Source: a virus. From it: a DNA stretch of 31,903 nt. Of this stretch, positions 11,198 to 20,100 are shown piece after piece. The stretch lies in the IMG/VR virus record IMGVR_UViG_3300020442_000271, positions 1 to 31,903 of that record. One strand, 5' to 3'. Under the pieces are notes generated by a model. That model was not told where the DNA came from. It did no database searches and worked only from the letters and a program-made list of their open reading frames with translations. The translations under genes were made by a program, and so were the position numbers. How positions within the stretch are numbered: position 1 is the first letter of the stretch; every line of letters begins with the position of its first letter.

Positions 11198-12009
11198 AAT
11201 TATTTATTGATGCCGATAGTATTATGTTTAAAGCTGCTTGTACTCAAGACACTAAACATGATACAAGAGTAGTAACACGTAAGATAATCGAAGATTCTAT
11301 TGCCGATTGTTTTGCTGATGAAGTTTATATTGCCGTTAAAGGTAAAGATAACTTCAGATATAACATTTACCCTGACTACAAATCTTCTCGTAAAGATAAG
11401 CTAGAAGATAAACTAAAAGAACGTCTTAATGACGCTCATGCTTATCTACTTAAGGACTGGTCTGCTGTACAATCAGATGGTATGGAAGCAGACGATGTAG
11501 TTTCAATCTGGTCTTATGAGGCTAGAGAAGCTGAAGATGATTTTATAATCGGGCATATTGATAAAGACATAAATCAAGTGCCTGGTAACCACTACAACTA
11601 TAACTCTAAACAGATCTACTTTGTAGATGATGATGAGGCAGACATGAACTTCTGTACTCAATTACTTATAGGTGATAACGGTGACGATATACCTAAAGTA
11701 AAAAGAGGTTATGGTATTAAGACAGCACAAAAAGCTCTTGCTGGTACTACATATGATAATCGTATGGATACAGTAGTAGACGTATGGAAACAACTATATG
11801 GTACAGGATGGGAGAAGCAGCTTAATATGGTTGGTAATTTGATTTACATGAAACGTACATGGGATCTTGAGGAGTGGAATTATGAAGATCGTTATACCAG
11901 GAAAGCCAATGTCGGCAAACAGAATGGAAGGGATACGAGCGATAAGAACCAAAGACGGCAGGAACTTCACGCAGACGTATCCAACCAAGGAGTACAAGGA
12001 GTTTCTTGA
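11194..12009 (+). CDS. 5'-3' exonuclease / flap endonuclease (T7 gp6-like role)
   Basis: 271 aa with the acidic metal-binding positions of FEN-type nucleases: FIDADS (Asp6, Asp8), GMEADDVV (Glu98, Asp100, Asp101), IDKDINQ (Asp123, Asp125) and IGDNGDDIPKVKRGYG (Asp161, Asp164, Asp165, start of the helix-hairpin region). It should remove RNA primers and degrade host DNA for nucleotides. The last 43 codons overlap the RusA gene in another frame, and that tail (Gln/Asn/Arg-rich) is not typical of the family, so the functional enzyme probably ends near residue 230. Confidence 0.88.
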   Translation: MKLFIDADSIMFKAACTQDTKHDTRVVTRKIIEDSIADCFADEVYIAVKGKDNFRYNIYPDYKSSRKDKLEDKLKERLNDAHAYLLKDWSAVQSDGMEADDVVSIWSYEAREAEDDFIIGHIDKDINQVPGNHYNYNSKQIYFVDDDEADMNFCTQLLIGDNGDDIPKVKRGYGIKTAQKALAGTTYDNRMDTVVDVWKQLYGTGWEKQLNMVGNLIYMKRTWDLEEWNYEDRYTRKANVGKQNGRDTSDKNQRRQELHADVSNQGVQGVS

Positions 12010-12262
12010 ACGATTTAAAGAAGCTACTGAGGATCAAAGTTGGCAGTTCGAAAGGGCTGCCGACATTAAAATAGTATTTAACGCTTTCTTTAGTAACAGA
12101 GCGTCAGACCTAGACAACATATTAAAACCGTCTTTAGATGCTTTACAAAAAGTATTTGAGTGGAACGACCGATATTGTTATGAAATAGAAGCACATAAAC
12201 ACCTCGTAAAAAGAGGCGAGGAGAAACTGGAGATTGATATTGAACAAATCTGTAGACAATAA
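11882..12262 (+). CDS. RusA-type Holliday junction resolvase (126 aa)
   Basis: The ATG at 11882 follows GAGGAG at 8 nt and is preferred to an in-frame ATG at 11867. The start MKIVIPGKPMSANRM is the RusA family opening, and the catalytic region SDLDNILKPSLDAL (Asp76, Asp78, Lys82, Asp86) followed by WNDRYCYEI (Asp96) carries the expected acidic and Lys residues. It resolves branched replication and recombination intermediates and so replaces T7 endonuclease I. It overlaps the exonuclease gene by 128 nt and the primase-helicase start by about 20 nt. Confidence 0.9.
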   Translation: MKIVIPGKPMSANRMEGIRAIRTKDGRNFTQTYPTKEYKEFLERFKEATEDQSWQFERAADIKIVFNAFFSNRASDLDNILKPSLDALQKVFEWNDRYCYEIEAHKHLVKRGEEKLEIDIEQICRQ

Positions 12263-13865
12263 GCGCTATCCTTGCGAAGATTGTGGAAGCTCTGATGGTG
12301 TAATGCTAGACACTAGCGATGACCATACATATTGCTTCGCATGTGGGACGTATCGTAATGAAGATACTAAAGTATATACTAAGATTAAAGGAGTAACGAG
12401 TAATGAACAACCCAATGCCAATACAAATAATAATGGACAACCTGACATCACCGATATTGATAAGTATCCTAGTCTTGGTATTACTAGCCGAAGTATTTCG
12501 TCGCATGTGACTGAATACTTTGGAGTAAAAACCCATCAATACGATGATAAGCCAGCACATTTCTATCCATATGGAGATGACTGCTACAAAGTACGCATAC
12601 TACCTAAAGAGTTTAGAATGATAGGTAAAGCTAAAAAGCTTTTCGGTCAAGATAAATTTACTGGTGGTAGAATGCTAGTAATTACTGAAGGCGAACTAGA
12701 TGCACTAACAGTAGCACAAGCTTGTTTAGATTTTAACAAGAGAATATATCCTGTTGTATCTATACCGTCTGCTAACCAGCTACAAATATTATTACAACAA
12801 CGTGAATGGATCAGACGCTTTGATTCTGTTATAATATGGTTTGATAATGATGATGCTGGTTCAAAAGCTATACATGAAGCCAGTAAAATTATTGGCTTTG
12901 ATAAAGTTAAAATAGTTTCATCAGATCAAAAAGATGCTAGTGATTTATACATGAAGTATGGTGCAAAAGAAGTTACTAATGTAATATGGAATGCACAAAA
13001 GTATAATCCAGCCGGCATACTTAGTGGTGAAGTTATATGGGATAAGTTTATAGAACGCCAGAATACTGAGTCTATACCATACCCGTCTTGTCTAAATGGC
13101 CTTAACGATAAACTAAAAGGCATGCGTCAAGGTGAGATAACACTATTTACTAGTGGTACAGGCTCAGGTAAATCTACAGTTATCAAAGAAATTATTTGGC
13201 ATTTACTACGTACAACTCAAGAAGACCGCATTGGTCTAATATCTCTTGAAGAAAGCGTAGGTGATACAGCTGAAAAGTTTATTGGTATGACTATTAATAA
13301 ACGTATTGGTGATGTGCCAACAACAGAAGAGGAACTACGTACTGGTTTCAATCTAGTATTTAAAGACGAAAGACTTATACTACTAGACCATCAAGGTTCT
13401 GTTGATGATAGCTCTTTGATAGACAAGATAGAGTACATGGCTCTTATGGGATGTAAGTATTTATTCCTAGATCATATTACTATTGCAGTATCAGAAGGTA
13501 GTGAAGGACTATCAGGCAATGAAGCAGTAGACAAAGTTATGAGTGACTTACTAAAGGTAGTAAAGAAGCATAACGTATGGCTAGGTATTGTAAGCCACTT
13601 ACGTAAATCAGGTGGTGGTGCATTCGAAGAAGGCAACATGGCTTCTATTGACGACATCAAAGGTAGTGGTAGTATCAAACAAATATCATTTGATATTATT
13701 GCTTTTTCAAGAAACCTAGTAGCAGCTAATCCTGCTGACAGAAACAAGATTGAGTTCTCAGTTCTTAAATCTAGGTACACAGGTCTAACCGGTCCAGCAG
13801 GTATCAGTAAATACAATCAAGTAACTGGTAGGTTAGAGAAAGGAGATGGCTTTGAAATTATCTAA
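12240..13865 (+). CDS. Bifunctional primase-helicase (T7 gp4-like)
   Basis: 541 aa from a TTG at 12240 with GGAG at 7 nt; a TTG at 12234 is an alternative. Domain order: zinc-binding domain (CEDC at 12-15 and CFAC at 32-35), TOPRIM primase core (ITEGELDAL with Glu150; WFDNDDAGS with Asp202 and Asp204), then RecA-like helicase with Walker A TSGTGSGKST (Lys311) and Walker B YLFLDHI. Length is close to T7 gp4 (566 aa). It unwinds the fork as a hexamer and makes lagging-strand primers for the DNA polymerase. The start is overprinted on the RusA end and its stop on the deaminase start. Confidence 0.95.
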   Translation: MNKSVDNKRYPCEDCGSSDGVMLDTSDDHTYCFACGTYRNEDTKVYTKIKGVTSNEQPNANTNNNGQPDITDIDKYPSLGITSRSISSHVTEYFGVKTHQYDDKPAHFYPYGDDCYKVRILPKEFRMIGKAKKLFGQDKFTGGRMLVITEGELDALTVAQACLDFNKRIYPVVSIPSANQLQILLQQREWIRRFDSVIIWFDNDDAGSKAIHEASKIIGFDKVKIVSSDQKDASDLYMKYGAKEVTNVIWNAQKYNPAGILSGEVIWDKFIERQNTESIPYPSCLNGLNDKLKGMRQGEITLFTSGTGSGKSTVIKEIIWHLLRTTQEDRIGLISLEESVGDTAEKFIGMTINKRIGDVPTTEEELRTGFNLVFKDERLILLDHQGSVDDSSLIDKIEYMALMGCKYLFLDHITIAVSEGSEGLSGNEAVDKVMSDLLKVVKKHNVWLGIVSHLRKSGGGAFEEGNMASIDDIKGSGSIKQISFDIIAFSRNLVAANPADRNKIEFSVLKSRYTGLTGPAGISKYNQVTGRLEKGDGFEII

Positions 13866-14298
13866 GGACGATGCGATGTACATGAACATTGCTAGAGTAG
13901 TAGCCCTTAGATCTCGTGACGAACAATTCAAAGTAGGTGCAGTAATAGCTAAGGGTAATAAGATCCTTAGCTACGGCTGGAATGGTACACCTCACGGTAT
14001 GGATAACAATACACGAGATGCTAATGGTAAAACTAAATGGGAATTAGTACATGCAGAAACAAATGCAATAACTAAGTTAGCAGCTTCAACTTCGTCTTCT
14101 GAAGGTGCTACATTATATTTAACACATTCACCCTGTAAAGACTGCACTAAACTTATATTACAAGCAGGTATAAAGCGAATGATATATGCTGAGATGTATA
14201 AATCTAATAAGAATGGTAAACGAGTACCTGAGTTAGAAGCATTAAAGTTTTTGTTAGATAACGGTGTGGAGGTGCATGAATGCGAAACATTGAAATAA
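13852..14298 (+). CDS. dCMP deaminase (148 aa)
   Basis: Zinc site HAE (His67, Glu69) and PCKDC (Cys95, Cys98) identify a deoxycytidylate deaminase, which converts dCMP to dUMP for dTMP synthesis. The start MKLSKDDAMYMNIARVVALRS is typical when read from the TTG at 13852, for which AAGGAG lies 6 nt upstream. An ATG at 13846 would add two residues but sits directly on the ribosome site. The presence of a deaminase beside a thymidylate-synthase-like enzyme with Asp177 means dCMP could be routed two ways. It overlaps the helicase end by 14 nt and the GIY-YIG gene start by 19 nt. Confidence 0.92.
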   Translation: MKLSKDDAMYMNIARVVALRSRDEQFKVGAVIAKGNKILSYGWNGTPHGMDNNTRDANGKTKWELVHAETNAITKLAASTSSSEGATLYLTHSPCKDCTKLILQAGIKRMIYAEMYKSNKNGKRVPELEALKFLLDNGVEVHECETLK

Positions 14299-14711
14299 GA
14301 GAGAATACTAATGAAGTTATTAGGTATCCTGAAGATATGTATTGTGTTTACTTTCATCAAGACCCAGAGACTGATGAGGTAATTTACGTAGGTAAAGGTA
14401 CATTACATCGAGCTTATCAAATTACAAACCGTAGTTATGACCATCACGTATGGTTACTAGATAAGCTTGATAACTACAAGATACAAGATATTGTTAAGAT
14501 AAAAGGCGGTCAAATGACCGACAAAGAAGCTACTATTGTAGAAGCTCATGAAATAAAATGTTGCCTAAGAAAGGGATCTGACTTACTTAATGTAGCTCAG
14601 AATCCTTTTCGCAAAACAAGGAGAATGAATGCAGAATATAATAGATTATCTGGAGCAGAAGATACTAAGCACACCTCAAAGGTGGGCAGTGAAGCTAGTA
14701 CTCGAGCATGA
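14280..14711 (+). CDS. GIY-YIG-type nuclease-like protein (143 aa)
   Basis: The catalytic module can be traced: YCVYFHQDPETDEVIYVGKG gives the two Tyr elements (residues 21-25 and 36-38), Arg44 follows (TLHRA), then a Glu (VEAHEI) and a final LLN. This is the GIY-YIG order. GGAGG lies 7 nt before the ATG. The remaining tail (SGAEDTKHTSKVGSEASTRA) is overprinted by the RNA polymerase start and is probably unconstrained. It lacks an added DNA-binding domain of large homing endonucleases and there is no visible intron, so it may be a stand-alone nuclease for host DNA degradation or gene exclusion. Confidence 0.7.
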   Translation: MRNIEIRENTNEVIRYPEDMYCVYFHQDPETDEVIYVGKGTLHRAYQITNRSYDHHVWLLDKLDNYKIQDIVKIKGGQMTDKEATIVEAHEIKCCLRKGSDLLNVAQNPFRKTRRMNAEYNRLSGAEDTKHTSKVGSEASTRA

Positions 14712-16992
14712 GTTACAGCCTAAACAACTAGTATATGATGCATTAACTATATTACAATATCACTTTAGAAAAACATCTACGTCTGAGTCAGCTACGTGTA
14801 AACTTACTGCAGCTTCAGTTGCAATAGGTAAAAACGTACTACTCAGGCAAGGTGTAGAGCTAGGATTTAGAGCCGACGTAACAGTCGGCGACCTAGTTCT
14901 AGAAGGTTTCTATGAATGTGGTTACATAAAAATATTTAGAGCTCCTACCGAAGCGCAAATCGAGTGGGAGAAAAACCCGGTAGGTAAAAAGCCATTTAGC
15001 CGGGCACCGTATATGATTGAAACATCAGATAAGTGGTTACAAATAGGATCATTACCGTCTGATGTAGTCAACGACTTAATACAAAATACATCATTTACTA
15101 AAATTAATCGTGTCCATCATTTGTTTCAGGAAAACGGACATCCTGTTATTAAGCATTGGGGATATGATAAGGACCAAGATTTCAAGGATCTGTTAGATCA
15201 ACCATTTGTTAATGCAATAAACAAGCTGCAACGAACAGCATGGACTATTGATAACGACATCTTGGAAGCAGTAAAGAAAAACAAACGTAAGTTTGTAACT
15301 GAAAACCTAAAGGTATCAGATGAGACCGGTAAGAACTACCGTTACTGCATTTTTGGTAACAACGATGAGTTACAAGGCAAAGACTTATACTGGAATAATA
15401 CCGTCTTTAAACCAGAGTTAGGCAATAAGTCTTTGGAAAAGAAATATTACAGCGAGTTACGACGTTTAACTAACAAGCTACGTAATAAGCCTAACAAAAA
15501 GCTATTGGAAAAAGCTCAGGCTAAGTATGATGAAGCTGCTACTCACTGGAATGCTAAGTTAGTATTACTTAAAAACCGTAGTAAGTTTGATGCATACAAC
15601 ATGACTATACAAAAAGCCGAAGCATTAAAGGATAAAGTCTTCTTTCAGTATGTAGATGCAGACTATCGTGGCAGGCTATACTACCGTGAGTCATATCTAA
15701 ACTATCAAGGTAAAGATATGGAGCGTGGTCTACTCAAATTTGCTAATGCAAAACCGATGACTGAAGAAGGTTTATATTACTTTGCTGTACATACGGCTTG
15801 TACGTACAACCAATCTTATACTATCGATAACATACCTGACTGGTGTGAAGCTGATTACAAGTCACATCTCGAAGATGAAGGACTTACAGACATATCAGTC
15901 GACAAAATGACTATCGATGATAGGGTAAAATGGGTAATTCATAATGAAGATTTCATTAGAAATACCTGGAATAACCGTACTATACACGATAAAGCAGAAA
16001 AAGGCGTAAGCTTTCTTGCTTGTTGTAAAGCGTGGTGTGGTTTATGGGATCAAAAAGAGGAAAATGGTGTATATCACTTAAGCCTACCTATTCCTATTGA
16101 TGGTTCTAATAATGGTTGGCAACACCTTGCTGCTATATCTAAGGATAAAAAGGCAGGTGAGCTAGTAGGTTTAGTAAAAACTGATATACCCAAGGACTTT
16201 TATGTGCAAACAGCTAAAGCATTGATATCTCGCGTGCCTGAGTGGTTCGCGCAGAGAGACATGCCTATGAAACACATAAGGAAAGGTATATCGAAACGCG
16301 GAGCGATGACTAGAGCGTACTCTGCGGGCCACCTAGCCATAGCTTTGAACATGTATGCTGACTGTTATGCTGAAGGATACCATAGTAAGTACAATATTAC
16401 TATGAGCGACTGTACCGACTTGTCATATAACTTGATAAAAGCTATAGATGAGGTGTGTCCAGGTCCGCTTGAGACTATGAGTTACCTACAGTCAATAGCA
16501 AATCACATAATATCTGACTTGAAAGAGCCAGTTGTCGAATGGACTACGCCTTCCGGCTTCCCAGTACGTTATGAAAACTACGTAATGGAAGACGTAAAGT
16601 GGAAAAGCTGGATCTCTGATATGAGGATACAACACGTAGGCAAAGAACATAGGCTAGTGTATGGTAAAAAGATACCTAGTCCTGGTGGCTTTGCATCAGG
16701 TATAAGCCCTAACTTCATACATAGTATGGATGCGGCTCATATGGCACTCATTATCCATTATTGGGACGGTGACTTTGCCGCGATTCATGATTCATTTTCT
16801 ACTCACGCTTGTGATGTAGCTAGCTTATTAAGTTTAACTAAAGAAGTGTTCATTAAAATGTACAATCATAAGGATTTCTACAAGGATATAGCTGAAATGC
16901 TATTGCTAGAACCTGAAAACTTTAATTATAACTATAAACTAGGGGAATTAGATGTAGAAGCTATACAAGATAGCGACTACTTCTTTTCGTAA
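14629..16992 (+). CDS. T7-like single-subunit RNA polymerase (787 aa)
   Basis: Motifs in order: DADYRGRLYY (Arg347 and Arg349 region, equal to the T7 GR motif), motif A PIPIDGSNNGWQHL (Asp491), motif B KGISKRGAMTRAYS (Lys556, Tyr564), promoter-specificity loop region around DMRIQHVGKEHRLVYGKK (665-681), SPNFIHSMDAAHM, motif C AAIHDSFST (His720, Asp721), and an aromatic C-terminus (DYFFS) like the T7 foot. T7 Gly640 is Ser565. The N-terminal domain is about 100 residues shorter than in T7 (883 aa). The start has AAGGAG at 5 nt. It should transcribe phage middle or late genes. It stands at the end of the replication arm, unlike T7, where it is an early first-end gene. Confidence 0.95.
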   Translation: MQNIIDYLEQKILSTPQRWAVKLVLEHELQPKQLVYDALTILQYHFRKTSTSESATCKLTAASVAIGKNVLLRQGVELGFRADVTVGDLVLEGFYECGYIKIFRAPTEAQIEWEKNPVGKKPFSRAPYMIETSDKWLQIGSLPSDVVNDLIQNTSFTKINRVHHLFQENGHPVIKHWGYDKDQDFKDLLDQPFVNAINKLQRTAWTIDNDILEAVKKNKRKFVTENLKVSDETGKNYRYCIFGNNDELQGKDLYWNNTVFKPELGNKSLEKKYYSELRRLTNKLRNKPNKKLLEKAQAKYDEAATHWNAKLVLLKNRSKFDAYNMTIQKAEALKDKVFFQYVDADYRGRLYYRESYLNYQGKDMERGLLKFANAKPMTEEGLYYFAVHTACTYNQSYTIDNIPDWCEADYKSHLEDEGLTDISVDKMTIDDRVKWVIHNEDFIRNTWNNRTIHDKAEKGVSFLACCKAWCGLWDQKEENGVYHLSLPIPIDGSNNGWQHLAAISKDKKAGELVGLVKTDIPKDFYVQTAKALISRVPEWFAQRDMPMKHIRKGISKRGAMTRAYSAGHLAIALNMYADCYAEGYHSKYNITMSDCTDLSYNLIKAIDEVCPGPLETMSYLQSIANHIISDLKEPVVEWTTPSGFPVRYENYVMEDVKWKSWISDMRIQHVGKEHRLVYGKKIPSPGGFASGISPNFIHSMDAAHMALIIHYWDGDFAAIHDSFSTHACDVASLLSLTKEVFIKMYNHKDFYKDIAEMLLLEPENFNYNYKLGELDVEAIQDSDYFFS

Positions 16993-16994
16993 TC

Positions 16995-17177
16995 ATGAAG
17001 TTCACTGAAAAATCAGATGGTGTAATCGGTATAAACGAGGAAGATATAGCCTTGATATACAAGTACGGCATAATCTTTTTAGATGGAACAGAAATACAAT
17101 GTTCACAAACTAAAATAAAAAGATACATGCAAGACAACGATCTACACCATCTATATTGCCACGATATATGTGGCTAA
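16995..17177 (+). CDS. Small hypothetical protein (60 aa), last gene of the rightward arm
   Basis: The product MKFTEKSDGVIGINEEDIAL continues to IYKYGIIFLDGTEIQCSQTK and ends with two Cys and His (LYCHDICG). It follows the RNA polymerase stop by 2 nt but lacks a clear Shine-Dalgarno, so it relies on reinitiation. Its stop TAA (17175-17177) overlaps the stop TAG (17174-17176) of the opposing virion gene. No family recognised. Confidence 0.6.
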   Translation: MKFTEKSDGVIGINEEDIALIYKYGIIFLDGTEIQCSQTKIKRYMQDNDLHHLYCHDICG

Positions 17178-20100
17178 CCTATATCAATCTGGAATATGGC
17201 AGAACCTCTAGCCGCTTTTAACAAGGCCGCTTTGCGTTCTGCTGTATTCTTAACTTCCTCCACATTTCTTCGTTCAATATCTAAACCTTTAGGACCTATT
17301 ATAGTATCAAACATTTTTAATATATCACTAGCTTTATGTTTAGATTTTAAAACTGTAATACCGTCGTTAACCTCTGTAAACTTTATGCTTTTTTGTAGCT
17401 CTTTCATTATGTTTTCAGCAGCTGCTAAAGCATCAAAGCGCTTACTCTTTTCGTATGCAGCAACAGATTTACCTTTAGTATCTCTACCCTTTAGCACAAT
17501 AGGCTTATCAGGTAACTTCATTGTATCATTTAAAAAAGCTACTAATGGAGATACGCCTTCTACTGGATCAGCCGATAAACCGTTGGCAGGTACTGAAGTA
17601 AGAAACGGAAACATTCTGTAACCAGTGTTTTCAGTTTCTATTTCTTGATCTCCTAATCTTTTTAATTTATTTCTAAATTTACTTATAGTTTTAGGCGACC
17701 ATTCTCCCATAATACTGTCTACATAAGAATAATTTTCTATAACGTTAAACCAGTTCTTGTTTGCTTCTGCTCTAACTTTTTCTAAACCGTCTAAACTTGT
17801 AACAACAGCATCCATAATAGGTAGCATGTATGTTCTACCGTTACCTAGTGCATTAAATGAATCTGTAAACATGGCATTCATCCATGCACCGTCTATACCT
17901 TGTATAACAGAAGGAATTATTTGTGATCTAGCATAGCCACCTGGTGTCGCGCCTGATGGACCTTCTCTTTCAGCACTACCTTCAGCTATACTTTCGTATA
18001 AAGGAATAGGAGAACCAACAGATTTTCCTGTTTTAGGATCTTCTATTACACCACCAGTAGCTACATCAGACATATACGTTTGTCTACCACCTATATAGTT
18101 AGGTATTCCTATAGCATTCTTAACTTCTATTACGTCATTAGTTAAAGCTGATATACCAGCATTAGCTCTTAAAAGCTGACCGACTTGAATAACTGCTGGG
18201 TCAAGCTCGTGCATAATAGAATCTGCTAGCACATTGTGCAAAAACGTAGCAGCCACATCTTCTGGTGTCTGATTCTTAAAGCCTTTCTTTTCTAAAGCTT
18301 TCTTAACTTCTGGTTTGTTAATTATTTTTTGTATTTCTCTAGCCATAGGTCCAGTACTTATTGTATCTTTAACTTGACCAACAAGATTCTTCATTAGCTG
18401 ACCATAAGCCAAAGTCATAGGTGGCTTCTTAAGAAACTCAGGATCTTTAGTAGCAAGCATCAACATATCAAACAGCTCTGTTGTTACAATATCGTCTCTA
18501 AGAAAGTTAGCAGCATGAATATCACCGTTTTGCCTCATGTATTCTGCCATTGCTTGTCTTATATCGCCAGCTATCTGATCTTCGGTACGACCTTCTTGCG
18601 CATATTTAGGATTTAATTTAGCTACATCACTAACTGTAAATGTATCTATATTTTTAAGAGCATCAGGTCGTCTTAATACACCTGTACGATAAGCAGCAGA
18701 TATAATACCTAGTACCATTAGGTTACTTGCAGGACCATGCGTAATACCATCTACCTCTGCGTTCATATGGCTAGTAAAAGATGTAGCGTCATTATTCTTT
18801 TCTATTCTATCGTATCTATATAACTCGTGTGCTGCTTCAACAAGCCGTAACGCTTCTAAATCATCTTTAACAGCATGATTCATAAGTCTATTAGATATAT
18901 TTAGTTTAGGCGTATTCATTAAGGCAGGATTTACTCTAACCGCTGGGACTGATTGCTGGCCAGCATCAAACTGTCGGGTAAAGTTAGCTACAGTATCAGG
19001 ACTACCTTGTATGTTCTGGCTTTGTACATCTACATTTGCTAATTTTATATCTTTAAGTAAGTCAGTAAACTGCTTATCTTGCTCAGGTGACATCAAGCTT
19101 TCAGCAATATCTCGACCTTCTTGTATCACTTGTTTAAAAATACCATGATCAGGTTGAGCCCACTCTCTATCGAACATAGCTATTCTAGTTTCAGGCAATG
19201 CTCTTTTAGCTTCTGAGCTCATAAAGTGTACAGTCATAACTTCTTTAAATGCTCTAGTTGCTGGTGTGCTTTGACCCGGTGTTACAGTAGAAGGCCTTGC
19301 ACCACTAGTTACAAACCTAATTAACGGCTTAAGTTGTGGGTTAAACCTTGTTTGTGTAGCATGCATACGGCTTTGTAGTTCTTGTACAGCAAACGTAAGA
19401 TGATTTGATTTATTACTATATTTACCCATAGTATTTAAATCTTCTATAAATCTTATAACCTGCTTTTGAAACTCATACTTAGGATTATATTCTTCAGCAC
19501 CTTCTTCTTGATTTCTTACTTTACGTGCTTTTTCACCTACAAATGTAGCAGCTTTTTCTGGTCCAGTTCTAAAAAAGTTTCCTATCTTAGGTATATTTTG
19601 ACCAGCCTTTAATCCGGTTAATAACTCTAAACCCATTTGAGTAACAATCTTTCTTTTAAGAGGATCTACTACGTGTTCTATTCTACTCATATTAGCTTTA
19701 GCTAACTCAATTTTTTCCATTTTTCTGTTTACTAGAAACGTAGTCTTTTGCTTTCTCATTCTTCTCGACTCGCCTAAACCAGTCGTCGTACCTGCAAGAA
19801 CACTTTCAGGAGCGTTTAGTGGTGGTATCTCATATGCTGCAAACGCGTCAGGTGCTGAGTCAGCAGCTTCTCTTAGTGTTGATTTACCTAATGGTGTAAG
19901 CTGATACCCTACTGCAGTTATTCCTGTTGAAGGATCCACTGTTCCTAAGTTTACTTTTTTATACAGATTAGGATTTAGTTCAGCATATAGTTGTTTAGCA
20001 AAACCACCTATTACTTCAAGATCGTTAGACGTTACATTGTTTTCACTAAACTGATCAGTAGGAAGACCCATCATTTTATTTTGTTCACGCTTCCAGTTTC

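Noticed and set aside
13846-16992. Group I intron or intein with the GIY-YIG gene
   Set aside because: The deaminase and both polymerase genes in the window have continuous frames without splice junctions or intein motifs.
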